NCBI RefSeq assembly: GCF_014651015.1 | Contig: NZ_BMWB01000004.1 | Span: forward strand, 248,001 to 312,000 | Source: Streptomyces xantholiticus | GTDB taxonomy: Bacteria; Actinomycetota; Actinomycetes; Streptomycetales; Streptomycetaceae | DNA: 64,000 nt | Reading direction: 5' to 3' | Shown here: positions 17,769 to 27,600 of the stretch, piece by piece | How positions within the stretch are numbered: position 1 is the stretch's first letter | Layout: each line of letters begins with the position of its first letter | Made by a program: the position numbers and the translations under genes | Notes under the pieces: generated by a model | Database searches by the model: none | What the model was told of the DNA's origin: nothing | What the model saw: only the letters and a program-made list of their open reading frames with translations

Positions 17769-18656
17769 TCAGCCCTTGTTGGGGCCCTCGTAGTCCTCGC
17801 CGTAGGCGCCCTTGGCGGGCCGCCGGCGGCGCATCGGGGGCTCGACGCCGTCGGCGAGGCGGCGGGCGGTGACCAGGAAGCCGGTGTGCCCGATCATCCG
17901 ATGGTCGGGGCGCACGGCCAGGCCCTCGACGTGCCAGTTGCGGATCATCGACTCCCAGGGCTGCGGCTCGGCGAAGCAGCCGATCTCGCGGATGGACTCG
18001 ACGGTGCGCGCGAGCTGGGTGGTGGTGGCGACGTAGCAGCACAGGATGCCGCCGGGGACGAGCGCCTTGGAGACGGCCTCGAGGCACTCCCAGGGGGCGA
18101 GCATGTCGAGGATGACCCGGTCGACGTCGGCGTCGGTCAGGTTGTCCTGGAGGTCGCCGACGGTGAGCTGCCACGCGGGGTGCGGGCCGCCGAAGTAGCG
18201 CTCGACGTTCGCCTGCGCGATCTCGGCGAAGTCCGCGCGGCGCTCGTAGGAGTGCAGCATGCCGTGGTCGCCGATGGCGCGCAGGAGGAAGCTGCTGAGC
18301 GAGCCCGAGCCGACCCCGGCCTCCACGACGCGGGCGCCGGGGAAGATGTCGGCGAAGGCCAGGATCTGCCCCGCGTCCTTGGGGTAGACCACGGCGGCGC
18401 CGCGGGGCATGGACAGGACGTAGTCGGGGAGCAGGGGGCGCAGCGCGAGGTAGGCGACGTTTCCCGTGGTTCGGACAACACTGCCCTCGGGAGCGCCGAT
18501 CAGCTCGTCGTGCGGGAAGGAACCCTTGTGGGTGTGGAAGTTCTTCCCGGCCTCGAGCGTGAACGTGTAGTGGCGTCCCTTGGGGTCGGTGAGCTGGACC
18601 TGGTCCCCGACCTTGAAGGGCCCGCGACGGCGGGCGGCACCGGTCGGTTCGGACAT
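17769..18656 (-). CDS. trmI: tRNA (adenine-58-N1)-methyltransferase TrmI
   Basis: 295 residues. N-terminal beta domain (GPFKVGDQVQLTDPKGRHYTF) is followed by a Rossmann SAM-binding domain with motif I VVEAGVGSGSLSSFLLRAIG. Motif IV is NLTDADVDRVILDMLAPWECLEAV, with the catalytic Asp in DML, and WESMIRNWHVEGLAVRPDHRMIGHTGFL is the TrmI signature. The homotetramer adds the m1A58 mark in the T-loop of tRNAs. It lies 18 bp after the M50 protease gene and is probably cotranscribed. The Lys/Arg-rich C-terminus (RRRRPAKGAYGED) is usual in actinobacteria. Confidence 0.95.
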   Translation of the reverse strand: MSEPTGAARRRGPFKVGDQVQLTDPKGRHYTFTLEAGKNFHTHKGSFPHDELIGAPEGSVVRTTGNVAYLALRPLLPDYVLSMPRGAAVVYPKDAGQILAFADIFPGARVVEAGVGSGSLSSFLLRAIGDHGMLHSYERRADFAEIAQANVERYFGGPHPAWQLTVGDLQDNLTDADVDRVILDMLAPWECLEAVSKALVPGGILCCYVATTTQLARTVESIREIGCFAEPQPWESMIRNWHVEGLAVRPDHRMIGHTGFLVTARRLADGVEPPMRRRRPAKGAYGEDYEGPNKG

Positions 18657-18674
18657 GTGACCAGTGTATGGGGT

Positions 18675-19919
18675 TCAGGAACCGGGCCGTGCCATGGCTG
18701 CGACGAAGGCCCGCTCGACGTCCGCGGCGGACAGGACGCCGTAGATCTCGCCTGTCTCCTCCACGACGAGGTACTCGGTGGCGGGGGTGGCCCGCAGGGT
18801 GTCGAGCAGGGCTTCGCCGGCGAGTTCCGCGGGCACCTTCATCCCCTCGGTGAGGTCCTGTGCCAAGCCGCTGACCGCGACCCAGGGGCGGCGGTGTTCG
18901 GGAACGCCGACGATGGCCGCTTCGCGGACGAGACCGGTGGGGTCGCCGTGGCCGTCCACCACGACGAGGGCACGGGCTCCGGCCTCGTTGGCGCGGCGGA
19001 GCGCCTCCGACAGTGGGGTGCCGGACTCGACGGGCACGGCACGCCGGGTCAGAGCACGGGCGGCGAGTTCGGGCAGGTGCTCGCGCAGACGGGCCATCCG
19101 CAGGCTGTTGCCGGCGCCGGTCCAGATGATCGCGGCGAGGATGGCGGCGAGCAGGGCGTCGGTGACGGTCTCCATGCCGCCGATGTCCTCGGTGGAGTTC
19201 CCGAGGGCCCCGGTGTGGGTGAGCAGCGGCAGTCCGATGAGGACGGCGACGGCGAGCGCCCGGCCGACCCAGGCGGCGGCGACGGTGCCGGCCATGGGCC
19301 TGCCGGTGATCTTCCAGACGACGGCCCGCAGCATCCGGCCGCCGTCGAGGGGCAGACCGGGCAGCAGGTTGAAGGCGGCCACGATGAGGTTGGAGATCAT
19401 CAGACCGGCGAGGAGCACCCCGGGCACGGTGCCCGGCTCCACCGCGTACAGACCGAGGTAGAAGACGCCTGCCAGGGCGAGCGAGAGGAGCGGTCCGACG
19501 AAGGCGAGCCAGAACTCACGGCCCGGGGTCTCCGTCTCCTTCTCGATCTCGGAGACGCCGCCGAAGAACTGCAGCTGGATGCGGCGCACCGGCAGTTTGA
19601 ACCGGAGGGCCGCGACGGTGTGGGCCAGTTCGTGGACGAGGACCGAGGCGTAGAAGGCGACGGCGAAGAACAGGGACACGAGATAGCGCGCGTTGCCGAG
19701 CTCCGGCAGTACGCGGTCGAGCTGTCCGCCGAAGACCCAGGTGATCAGCGCGGCGACGACGAACCAGCTGGGGGCGACGTAGACGGGCACGCCGAAAGGG
19801 CGGCCCATGAGGAGGCCGCCGCCGGGTTCGGCGGGGCGTCGCGGTCTGCCGCCGCCGGACGGCTTGTCCGGCCCGGTCCCCGCCTGCTCGCGCTCACCGC
19901 TCGTGTCGTCCTCGTTCAC
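18675..19919 (-). CDS. Site-2 protease (M50) with CBS domains
   Basis: 414 residues. A membrane metalloprotease: zinc motif HELAH at 96-100, third zinc ligand in NLLPGLPLDGGRM (Asp192). Hydrophobic segments before and after each motif give about six membrane helices (for example SWFVVAALITWVFGG and LVSLFFAVAFYASVLV). C-terminal ~140 residues form a pair of CBS domains (RAVPVESGTPLSEALRRANE and EYLVVEETGEIYGVLSAADVERAF), which bind adenine nucleotides. Such proteins cleave membrane-bound anti-sigma or regulatory factors; the substrate is unknown. Upstream of trmI in one transcript. Divergent from the RecB-like nuclease. Confidence 0.93.
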   Translation of the reverse strand: MNEDDTSGEREQAGTGPDKPSGGGRPRRPAEPGGGLLMGRPFGVPVYVAPSWFVVAALITWVFGGQLDRVLPELGNARYLVSLFFAVAFYASVLVHELAHTVAALRFKLPVRRIQLQFFGGVSEIEKETETPGREFWLAFVGPLLSLALAGVFYLGLYAVEPGTVPGVLLAGLMISNLIVAAFNLLPGLPLDGGRMLRAVVWKITGRPMAGTVAAAWVGRALAVAVLIGLPLLTHTGALGNSTEDIGGMETVTDALLAAILAAIIWTGAGNSLRMARLREHLPELAARALTRRAVPVESGTPLSEALRRANEAGARALVVVDGHGDPTGLVREAAIVGVPEHRRPWVAVSGLAQDLTEGMKVPAELAGEALLDTLRATPATEYLVVEETGEIYGVLSAADVERAFVAAMARPGS

Positions 19920-20038
19920 GTGTTCCCTTCGTTCCGATGGTCACGTCGTGCGTCGCCCGCTCGGCATGATGCAGTGTTCGGGGTCTGTCGTCGATGGTAT
20001 GCCGCTCGCTGTCAGTGGCGGGCCGTAGGGTCTGCGTC

Positions 20039-20953
20039 ATGAGTACGAGCCAGCAGCCCGCGGAACCGGTCACGCCCGAGGCGGTGGACGGGTCCGCCCG
20101 GCGGACGCAGCCCACGTCGCTGTCGCCGTCACGCGCGAGCGACTTCATGCAGTGCCCGCTGCTCTACCGATTCCGGGTGATCGACCGGCTGCCCGAGAAG
20201 CCGAGCGAGGCGGCGACCCGCGGGACGCTGGTGCACGCGGTGCTGGAGCGGCTCTTCGACGACCCGGCGGCCGAGCGAACGGCGCCGCGCGCGAAGGCGA
20301 TGATTCCCGGCCAGTGGAGCCGGCTGCTCGAGTCCCGGCCGGAGCTGGGCGAGCTGTTCGCGCAGGACGCGGACGGCGAGCGGCTGTCGCGCTGGCTGGG
20401 CGAGGCGGAGCAACTGGTGGAGCGGTGGTTCACGCTGGAGGACCCGACGCGGCTCGAGCCGGCCGAGCGCGAGATGTTCGTGGAGACGGAGCTGGAGTCG
20501 GGGCTGCGGCTGCGCGGGGTGATCGACCGGGTGGACATCGCACCGAGCGGCGAGGTGCGGATCGTCGACTACAAGACGGGCAAGGCCCCGCGTCCGGAGT
20601 ACAGCGAGGGCGCGCTGTTCCAGATGAAGTTCTACGCGCTGGTGATCCGGCGTCTGAAGCAGGTGATGCCGCGTCGGCTGCAACTGGTCTATCTGGGCAG
20701 CGGTGATGTGCTGACGTACGACCCGGTGCCGGACGATCTGGAGCGCATGGAGCGCAAGTTGCTGGCGCTGTGGGAAGCGATCCGCCTGGCCACGGAGACA
20801 GGTGACTGGCGGCCGCGGCCGACGAAGCTGTGCGGCTGGTGCGACCACCAGTCGGTGTGTCCGGAATTCGGCGGCACTCCCCCGGTTTATCCGCTGCGTG
20901 TTTCCCCGCGCGCGTCGGCCGAGGATGGTCAGGGCAGAATGGGCCCGGTCTAA
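20039..20953 (+). CDS. RecB-family Fe-S nuclease (PD-(D/E)XK)
   Basis: 304 residues from the ATG at 20039. Nuclease core: GTLVHAVLERLF (GxxxH motif), GVIDRVDIAPSG with catalytic Asp, and VDYKTGK with the catalytic Lys. An N-terminal Cys (FMQCPLLYRF) with three C-terminal Cys (LCGWCDHQSVC) gives the four-Cys [4Fe-4S] arrangement of AddB and Cas4. It resembles the stand-alone RecB-like exonucleases adjacent to arc/trmI in mycobacteria. Function in DNA repair is inferred. The following response regulator starts 13 bp downstream. Confidence 0.92.
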   Translation: MSTSQQPAEPVTPEAVDGSARRTQPTSLSPSRASDFMQCPLLYRFRVIDRLPEKPSEAATRGTLVHAVLERLFDDPAAERTAPRAKAMIPGQWSRLLESRPELGELFAQDADGERLSRWLGEAEQLVERWFTLEDPTRLEPAEREMFVETELESGLRLRGVIDRVDIAPSGEVRIVDYKTGKAPRPEYSEGALFQMKFYALVIRRLKQVMPRRLQLVYLGSGDVLTYDPVPDDLERMERKLLALWEAIRLATETGDWRPRPTKLCGWCDHQSVCPEFGGTPPVYPLRVSPRASAEDGQGRMGPV

Positions 20954-20966
20954 AGAAGGAGTACCC

Positions 20967-21638
20967 GTGGCTATCCGCGTCCTACTGGTCGACGACCAAC
21001 CGCTGCTGCGCACCGGTTTCCGGATGATCCTCGAGGCCGAGCAGGACATCGCGGTGGTCGGTGAGGCCGGCGACGGTCTCCAGGCTCTCGACCAGGTGCG
21101 GGCGCTCCAGCCCGACGTGGTGCTGATGGACATCCGGATGCCGCGGATGGACGGCGTGGAGGCGACCCGGCAGATCACCGGACCGGGACGGGACGGCCCG
21201 GCGAAGGTCCTGGTGCTGACGACCTTCGACCTCGACGAGTACGTCGTGGAGGCGTTGCGGGCGGGCGCGAGCGGCTTTCTGCTGAAGGACGCGCCCGCGG
21301 GCGAGCTGGTCCAGGCGATCCGGGTGGTCGCGGCCGGCGAGGCCATGCTGGCGCCGAGCATCACCCGGCGTCTGCTCGACAAGTACGCCGACCATCTGCC
21401 GTCCGGCGAGGACCCGGTTCCGAACACGCTGCACACGCTGACCGACCGCGAGGTGGAGGTGCTCAAGCTGGTCGCGCGCGGGCTGTCCAACGCGGAGATC
21501 GCGGCGGACCTCTTCGTCAGCGAGACGACCGTCAAGACGCACGTCGGCCATGTGCTGACCAAGCTGAGTCTGCGCGACCGGGTCCAGGCGGCGGTGTACG
21601 CGTACGAGAGCGGTCTGGTGCGCCCCGGCGCCCAGTAG
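20967..21638 (+). CDS. NarL/LuxR-type response regulator
   Basis: 223 residues from the GTG at 20967, with AAGGAG at 20956-20961. N-terminal receiver: acidic pair at 9-10 (VDDQP), phospho-acceptor Asp55 in VVLMDIRMP, and the Lys in FLLKDAPAG. C-terminal LuxR HTH (LTDREVEVLKLVARGLSNAEIA...VSETTVKTHVGHVLTKLSLRDR). No sensor kinase gene is adjacent, so it is either an orphan or pairs with a distant kinase. The 13-bp gap to the nuclease suggests cotranscription. Ends convergent with a peptide-binding lipoprotein across a strong hairpin. Confidence 0.95.
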   Translation: MAIRVLLVDDQPLLRTGFRMILEAEQDIAVVGEAGDGLQALDQVRALQPDVVLMDIRMPRMDGVEATRQITGPGRDGPAKVLVLTTFDLDEYVVEALRAGASGFLLKDAPAGELVQAIRVVAAGEAMLAPSITRRLLDKYADHLPSGEDPVPNTLHTLTDREVEVLKLVARGLSNAEIAADLFVSETTVKTHVGHVLTKLSLRDRVQAAVYAYESGLVRPGAQ

Positions 21639-21644
21639 CCGGGG

Positions 21645-21680
21645 CCTGCCCGGGGCCGAACCGGCTCGGCCCCGGGCAGG
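21645..21680. terminator. Bidirectional terminator
   Basis: A 15-bp perfect stem (CCTGCCCGGGGCCGA and complement) with a 6-nt loop, between the convergent response regulator and substrate-binding protein genes. Confidence 0.85.
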
Positions 21681-21733
21681 TGCTCGAAGCAGCTGCCCGG
21701 GGCCGGTCGTCGATGTCGGCCGGGCCGCCCGGA

Positions 21734-23335
21734 TCAGGCGGTGCCGCCCTTGGAGAGCTCCCACAGCTGGAGGTCGGAGCTCGAGTTCAGCACCCACTCG
21801 ACGCCGGTGACGTCGTCGCGTGCCGCGACGAACTGCTTGCCCTGCCACAGCGGCAGCACGGGCACGTCGGCGGCGACTATTTCCTGCATCTGCTTGAAGG
21901 CCGGGGCAGCCGCCGTGCGGTCGACCTCACGCCGGGACTCGACGATGAGCGCACGGGCCTTCTCGCTCACATAGGGCGAGTTGAGGAAGTTGCCCTCACC
22001 GAGGAACGGCGCGGTGTAGTTGTCCGGGTCCGGGAAGTCGGGGAACCAGCCGAGCCCGTAGACGGCGTAGTCGCCGCGCTTCTGGGCGGGCCGGAACTTG
22101 GACCACTCGGTGCCCTCGATCCTGACGTCGAACAGCTTGCTCGCGTTCAGCTGGTCGCGGAGCGCCTCGAACTCCTTGGCCGTGCCCTCGCCGTAGTGGT
22201 CGGTGGTGTAGTGCAGCGTCAGCTTGACCGGGGTGTCGACACCGGCCCCGTTCAGCAGCGCGGCGGCCTTCTTCCGACTGGGCTCGCCGTACTTGTTGTA
22301 GAACGAGTTGGTGTGCGCGGAGATGCTCTTCGGGATGAGCGAGTAGAGCGGCTCCGCGGTGGCGCCGTACACCTCTTCGGCGATCTGACCGCGGTCGACG
22401 AGCGACGCGACGGCCTGCCGGACGGCCTTGTCCTTCACCGTCGGGTCGCTGGTGTCGAAGGCGAGGTAGCGGATCTCCAGGCCGGGCACCTCGGTGAGCT
22501 CGATGCCGTCCTTGGGGTTCTCCACCATGTCCTTGATCTGCTCCGGCGACATGGCGCGGGTCATCATGTCGATGTCGCCGGACTCGAGCGCTTTGCCCAT
22601 CGCGTCGGCGTCGGGGAACGAGCGCAGGACCACCTTGTCGTTCTTGAGCTTAAGATCGCCCTTGTACTGCGGGTTCTTGGTGAAGACGACCTGGGAGATC
22701 TTGTCGCCGTCGGTCTCGGTCTTCATGGTGTACGGGCCGGAGCCGTCGACCTGGAACCCCTCGCGCAGCTTCTTCCCGTCGTACTTCTCCTTGCTGACGA
22801 TGCCGGCGGCCGGCGTCGAGAGCTTGTACGGGAAGGTGGCGTCCGGTATGGCGAGATGGAAGATGATCTCGTCGTCGCCCTTGGTCTCGATGGTGTCGAT
22901 GTTCGAGAGCAGGGCGGCGGTGCCGTTGTCGGCGTCGATGTCCAGGACACGCTGGACGGAGAACTTGACGTCCTCTGCGGTCACCGGGGTGCCGTCGGCG
23001 AACTGGAGGCCGCTGCGCAGCTTGCAGCGGTAGCTCTCGCTCACCGTGTCGGTGAAGATGCAGGACTCCGCCGCATCCGGCACGGGCTCGCCGCCGCCGC
23101 GCGGCGTGCGCATCAGGGTCTGCAGGGTCTGCCGCAGGACGTTCCAGGCACCGGTGTCGTAGGCGTAGGCCGGGTCCAGGGGTGCCGGGGCGTCCTCGCC
23201 GGCGACGAACTGGTCCGTGGTGCCCACGACTATGGCATCACCGCCGCCGGACCCGCCGTCCGTGCTGCCGCAGGCGACGAGCACGGGCGCGAGCAGGCTG
23301 ACCACGGCCGGCAGCACCAAAGTCTTACGGTTCAT
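21734..23335 (-). CDS. ABC transporter substrate-binding lipoprotein (peptide type, SBP_bac_5)
   Basis: 533 residues. Signal peptide MNRKTLVLPAVVSLLAPVLVACGS with lipobox VLVAC (Cys22). Family SBP_bac_5: LDPAYAYDTGAWNVLRQTLQTL near the N-terminus, LRSGLQFADGTPVTAEDVKFSVQR, RYLAFDTSDPTVKDKAVRQAVASLVDR and YAVYGLGWFPDFPDPDNYTAPFL near the C-terminus. It would bind oligopeptides or a related solute at the membrane surface. No permease or ATPase genes are adjacent, so it is an orphan that shares a transporter elsewhere. A 509-bp gene-free stretch lies upstream. Confidence 0.95.
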   Translation of the reverse strand: MNRKTLVLPAVVSLLAPVLVACGSTDGGSGGGDAIVVGTTDQFVAGEDAPAPLDPAYAYDTGAWNVLRQTLQTLMRTPRGGGEPVPDAAESCIFTDTVSESYRCKLRSGLQFADGTPVTAEDVKFSVQRVLDIDADNGTAALLSNIDTIETKGDDEIIFHLAIPDATFPYKLSTPAAGIVSKEKYDGKKLREGFQVDGSGPYTMKTETDGDKISQVVFTKNPQYKGDLKLKNDKVVLRSFPDADAMGKALESGDIDMMTRAMSPEQIKDMVENPKDGIELTEVPGLEIRYLAFDTSDPTVKDKAVRQAVASLVDRGQIAEEVYGATAEPLYSLIPKSISAHTNSFYNKYGEPSRKKAAALLNGAGVDTPVKLTLHYTTDHYGEGTAKEFEALRDQLNASKLFDVRIEGTEWSKFRPAQKRGDYAVYGLGWFPDFPDPDNYTAPFLGEGNFLNSPYVSEKARALIVESRREVDRTAAAPAFKQMQEIVAADVPVLPLWQGKQFVAARDDVTGVEWVLNSSSDLQLWELSKGGTA

Positions 23336-23568
23336 CCTGGACGTTCTCCCTCATCCATCCGGCACTGTGATACAGCGATGTGTGCAAGACACTCCGCCGC
23401 ATCCGCCTGGTCTGGGCGGTGCGATCGGGCCGGGGATACAGACGATCGGTCCGGTGTTTCCGGCAGCTGGGTGGCCGTCCGGGACACCGCGGGTGGTGCA
23501 GCGAAGCTCTCGGCGACGAGATTAGTCGGAACGCCAGGAAACCGTGAACGGGCCCGAGTTGGGCCGTG

Positions 23569-23588
23569 ATCGCTGAGTGATCAGCGAT
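23569..23588. promoter_or_regulatory. Perfect 8-bp inverted repeat, operator-like
   Basis: ATCGCTGA and TCAGCGAT are separated by GTGA. It lies 234 bp upstream of the lipoprotein start codon. It may be an operator; no flanking U-tract supports a terminator. Confidence 0.4.
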
Positions 23589-23717
23589 GCCTGTGAGTAG
23601 ATGGCTTCACCACGGAAGATTCGTGAACCTGGGCACCAATCAGGACACATCCTCCTGCCGGGCCCCCCTCGAACCAGGTGTCATAGACAAATCACCCGGG
23701 CCGGCACAGCACGCACA

Positions 23718-23731
23718 GTGACGAAGGTCAC
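23718..23731. promoter_or_regulatory. Crp-like site
   Basis: GTGACGAAGGTCAC: perfect 5-bp arms around four bases, matching GTG(N)6GNCAC. Distance to either neighbouring start is large (over 380 bp), which weakens the call. Confidence 0.3.
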
Positions 23732-23844
23732 GCCGTACGAACACATCAGCGACCGGCTCGGCAATCTGCCGGCCGGTCGCGGAAAAGCATGTCGGGACTG
23801 CCCCGAGTCTTTCCGTTTCACAGAAACACGGGACAGGGCACGTA

Positions 23845-24546
23845 TCACTGCCTGGCGCTGATCAGGGTGCGCAGAAACACCACGTCGACTTCCTCGAGGG
23901 AGGAGACGACGACCCGTCCGTCGGCCGGCCGGATCGGCGCCACCGAGGGGACGGCGACCACCCTGCAGCCTGCCGCCTCCGCGGCCGCCACGCCGGTGGC
24001 CGTGTCCTCCACGACGGCGCATCTCGCCGGCTCCGCGCCGAGGCCCTGGGCCGCGAGCAGATACGGGTCGGGGTGCGGCTTGGTACGCGGCACCTCGTCC
24101 CCGGCGACCGAGAGCGCGAAGTGCTGGGGGCCGAGTGAGGCGAGGATGCGGTCGATGATGCGCCGGTGCGAGGCGGATACCAAGGCGGTGGGCACATTGT
24201 GCGCGGCCAGTTCGGTGAGCAGCCGGGCAGCGCCCGGCATCAGGGGCACGCCCCGGCCGATCCGCTCCTCGAACTTGTCGTTGAGCAGCACGGTCAGTTC
24301 CGCAAGGGTGATGTCGGCGCCGGTTGCCTCGATGAGGTAGCCGGCGCTACGGGTCATCGGCCCGCCGACCACCACGTCCCGCCATGCCTCGTCCAGGCGG
24401 TGACCGAGGTCGGCGAAGACCTCCACCTCCGCGTCCCACCAGAAGCCCTCGGTGTCGACGAGGGTGCCGTCCATGTCGAGAAAGACGGCCTGCAGAGCGG
24501 CCGCTTCCGCCGAACGGGTGAGCGACGCGGGGACCGTGCTGGTCAT
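23845..24546 (-). CDS. HAD-superfamily phosphatase, beta-phosphoglucomutase-like
   Basis: 233 residues from the ATG at 24546, preceded by GGAGGTG. Motif I is VFLDMDGTLVDTEG (nucleophile DMDGT), motif II PTALVSASHRR, motif III/IV KPHPDPYLLAAQGLGAEPARCAVVEDTATGVAAAEAAG. This is the HAD-IA group that includes phosphatases and phosphoglucomutases acting on small sugar phosphates. The substrate is unknown. Same strand as metH upstream, with a hairpin between, so separate or attenuated expression is likely. Confidence 0.92.
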   Translation of the reverse strand: MTSTVPASLTRSAEAAALQAVFLDMDGTLVDTEGFWWDAEVEVFADLGHRLDEAWRDVVVGGPMTRSAGYLIEATGADITLAELTVLLNDKFEERIGRGVPLMPGAARLLTELAAHNVPTALVSASHRRIIDRILASLGPQHFALSVAGDEVPRTKPHPDPYLLAAQGLGAEPARCAVVEDTATGVAAAEAAGCRVVAVPSVAPIRPADGRVVVSSLEEVDVVFLRTLISARQ

Positions 24547-24570
24547 AGGCACACCTCCGGGAGGGACGAG

Positions 24571-24623
24571 AAGGCCGGCCACCTGTCCCAGCGGCTGTTC
24601 CCGCGGGGACAGGCGACCGGCCT
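24571..24623 (-). terminator. Hairpin downstream of metH
   Basis: Two stacked stems: AGGCCGG/CCGGCCT outside and CCTGTCCC/GGGACAGG inside with a G/C-rich loop, 33 bp after the metH stop. Confidence 0.65.
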
Positions 24624-24655
24624 GCACTGGACCGACCAGTGTACGACGCGCCCGA

Positions 24656-27600
24656 TCAGCGTGCGTTGAAATACTTCGCCTCGGGGTGGTGGATCACGAT
24701 CGCGTCGGTGGACTGCTCGGGGTGGAGCTGGAACTCCTCCGACAGCTTCACCCCGATACGCTCCGGCTCGAGCAGCTCCGCGATCTTGGCGCGGTCCTCG
24801 AGGTCGGGGCACGCTCCGTAGCCGAGCGAGAACCGGGCGCCACGGTACTTCAGCGCGAACATGTCCTCGACCGCGGCCGGGTCCTCCCCGGCGAAGCCGA
24901 GTTCGGCGCGCACCCGGGCGTGCCAGTACTCGGCGAGGGCCTCGGCGAGCTGGACGGACAGACCGTGCAGTTCGAGGTACTCGCGGTAGGCGTTGGCCTC
25001 GAAGAGCTTGGCGGTCTCCTCACCGATCCGCGAGCCGACCGTGACCACCTGCAGACCGACCACGTCGGTCTCACCGGACTCCTCGGCCCGGAAGAAGTCG
25101 GCCAGGCACAGCCGGCGGCCGCGGCGCTGGCGCGGGAAGGTGAAGCGGGTCCGCTCCGAGCCGTCCTCGCCGAGGATGATCAGGTCGTCGCCCTTGGACA
25201 CGCACGGGAAGTAGCCGTGGACGACGGCGGCTTCGAGGAGGTTGTCGGTCTGCAGACGGTCCAGAAGGCCGCGCAGCCGGGGCCGGCCCTCGGTCTCCAC
25301 CAGTTCCTCGTACGAGGGGCCGTCGCCCGCCCGGGACTGCTTGAGTCCCCACTGGCCCTTGAACAGGGCGCCTTCGTCGAGCCAGGAGGCGTAGTCCTTG
25401 AGCGGAATGCCCTTGGCGACGCGGGTGCCCCAGAAGGGCGGGGTGGGCACCGGGTTGTCGGTGGCGACGTCGGAGCGGGCCGCGCCCTCCTCCGGGCGCT
25501 CCTCGACGACCGTCGTGGTGGCCCTGACCCTGCGCTGCTTGAGCTCGGGCAGGGCCGCGCCGGGTACACCGCGCTTGACGCCGATGAGGGCGTCCATCAG
25601 ACGCAGGCCCTCGAACGCGTCGCGGGCGTAGCGGACTTCGCCCTCGTAGAGTTCGTGGAGGTCCTGCTCGACATAGGCGCGAGTGAGGGCCGCGCCGCCG
25701 AGGATGACCGGGTAGTCGGCGGCCATCTTGCGCTGGTTGAGCTCCTCCAGGTTCTCCTTCATGATCACCGTGGACTTGACCAGCAGGCCGGACATGCCGA
25801 TGACGTCGGCCCTGTGCTCCCGGGCGGCGTCGAGGATCGCGGAGACGGGCTGCTTGATGCCGAGGTTGACGACGTTGTAGCCGTTGTTCGACAGGATGAT
25901 GTCCACGAGGTTCTTGCCGATGTCGTGGACGTCGCCGCGAACGGTGGCCAGGACGATGGTGCCCTTGCCCTCCGCGTCCGACTTCTCCATGTGCGGCTCC
26001 AGGTGGGCGACCGCGAGCTTCATGACCTCGGCCGACTGCAGCACGAACGGCAGCTGCATCTGGCCGGAGCCGAAGAGCTCGCCGACGACCTTCATGCCCT
26101 CCAGCAGCGTGTCGTTGACGATGTCGAGCGCCGCACGCTCCGTGAGCGCCTCGTCCAGGTCCTTCTCGAGACCGTTCTTCTCGCCGTCGATGATGCGCCG
26201 CTGCAGCCGCTCGTCGAGCGGAAGCGCGGCCAATTCCTCGGCCTTGCCCGCCTTCAGCGACGTGGTGGTGGCGCCCTCGAACAGCTGCATCAGCTTCTGC
26301 AGCGGGTCGTACCCCTCGCTGCGGCGGTCGTAGATCAGGTCGAGGGCAGTGGTGACCTGCTCCTCGTCGAACCGCGCGATCGGCAGGATCTTCGAGGCGT
26401 GCACGATCGCCGAGTCAAGACCGGCCTTCACGCACTCGTCGAGGAAGACGGAGTTGAGCAGGATACGGGCGGCCGGGTTGAGGCCGAAGGAGATGTTCGA
26501 CAGGCCCAGCGTGGTCTGCACGTCCGGGTGACGACGCTTCAGCTCACGGATGGCCTCGATGGTGTTGAGGCCGTCCTTGCGGGACTCCTCCTGACCGGTG
26601 CAGATGGTGAAGGTGAGCGTGTCCATGAGGATGTCCGACTCGTGGATCCCCCAGTTGCCGGTCAGGTCCTCGATGATGCGCTCGGCGATCGCGACCTTGT
26701 GCTCGGCCGTGCGGGCCTGGCCCTCCTCGTCGATCGTCAGCGCGATCAGCGCCGCACCGTGCTCCTTCGCCAGCCGCGTCACCTTGGCGAACCGGGACTC
26801 GGGCCCGTCGCCGTCCTCGTAGTTCACCGAGTTGATGACCGCACGGCCGCCCAGCTTCTCCAGACCCGCCCGGATCACGTCGACCTCGGTCGAGTCCAGC
26901 ACGATCGGCAGCGTCGAGGCGGTCGCGAAGCGGCCGGCCAGCTCCTCCATGTCGGCCACACCGTCCCGGCCGACGTAGTCGACGCACAGGTCGAGCATGT
27001 GGGCGCCCTCGCGGATCTGGTCGCGAGCCATCTCCACGCAGTCGTCCCACCGGCCCGCCAGCATGGCCTCACGGAACTTCTTCGACCCGTTGGCGTTCGT
27101 CCGCTCCCCGATCGCCATGTACGCGGTGTCCTGACGGAAGGGCACCGTCTGGTACAGCGACGCCGCACCCGGCTCCGGACGCGGGTTCCGCGCGGACGGC
27201 TGCGTACCCCGCACCCGCTCCACCAGCTGACGCAGGTGCTCCGGCGTCGTGCCGCAGCAGCCACCCACCAGCGAGAGGCCGTAGTCGGTCACGAACTGCT
27301 CCTGGGCGTCTGCCAGTCCCTCCGGGCCGAGCGGGAAGTGCGCGCCGTCCTTGGTGAGCACCGGCAGACCCGCATTGGGCATGCACAGCAGCGGGATACG
27401 GGAGTGGCGCGTGAGGTAGCGCAGGTGCTCGCTCATCTCGGCGGGGCCGGTGGAGCAGTTCAGGCCGATCATGTCGACACCCAGGGGCTCCAGCGCGGTC
27501 AGCGCCGCGCCGATCTCGGAGCCGAGCAGCATCGTGCCGGTCGTCTCGAAGGCGAGCGAACACAGCAGCGGAAGGTCGGCGCCCGTCGCCTCCATGGCGC

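Larger units (their letters stand above)
23336..23844. other. 509-bp gene-free region upstream of the peptide-binding lipoprotein
   Basis: No convincing coding frame is seen here. It should carry the lipoprotein promoter. It contains an 8-bp inverted repeat (ATCGCTGA GTGA TCAGCGAT, 23569-23588) and a GTGAC-N4-GTCAC element (23718-23731) that fits the streptomycete Crp consensus GTG(N)6GNCAC as I recall it. Confidence 0.6.
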
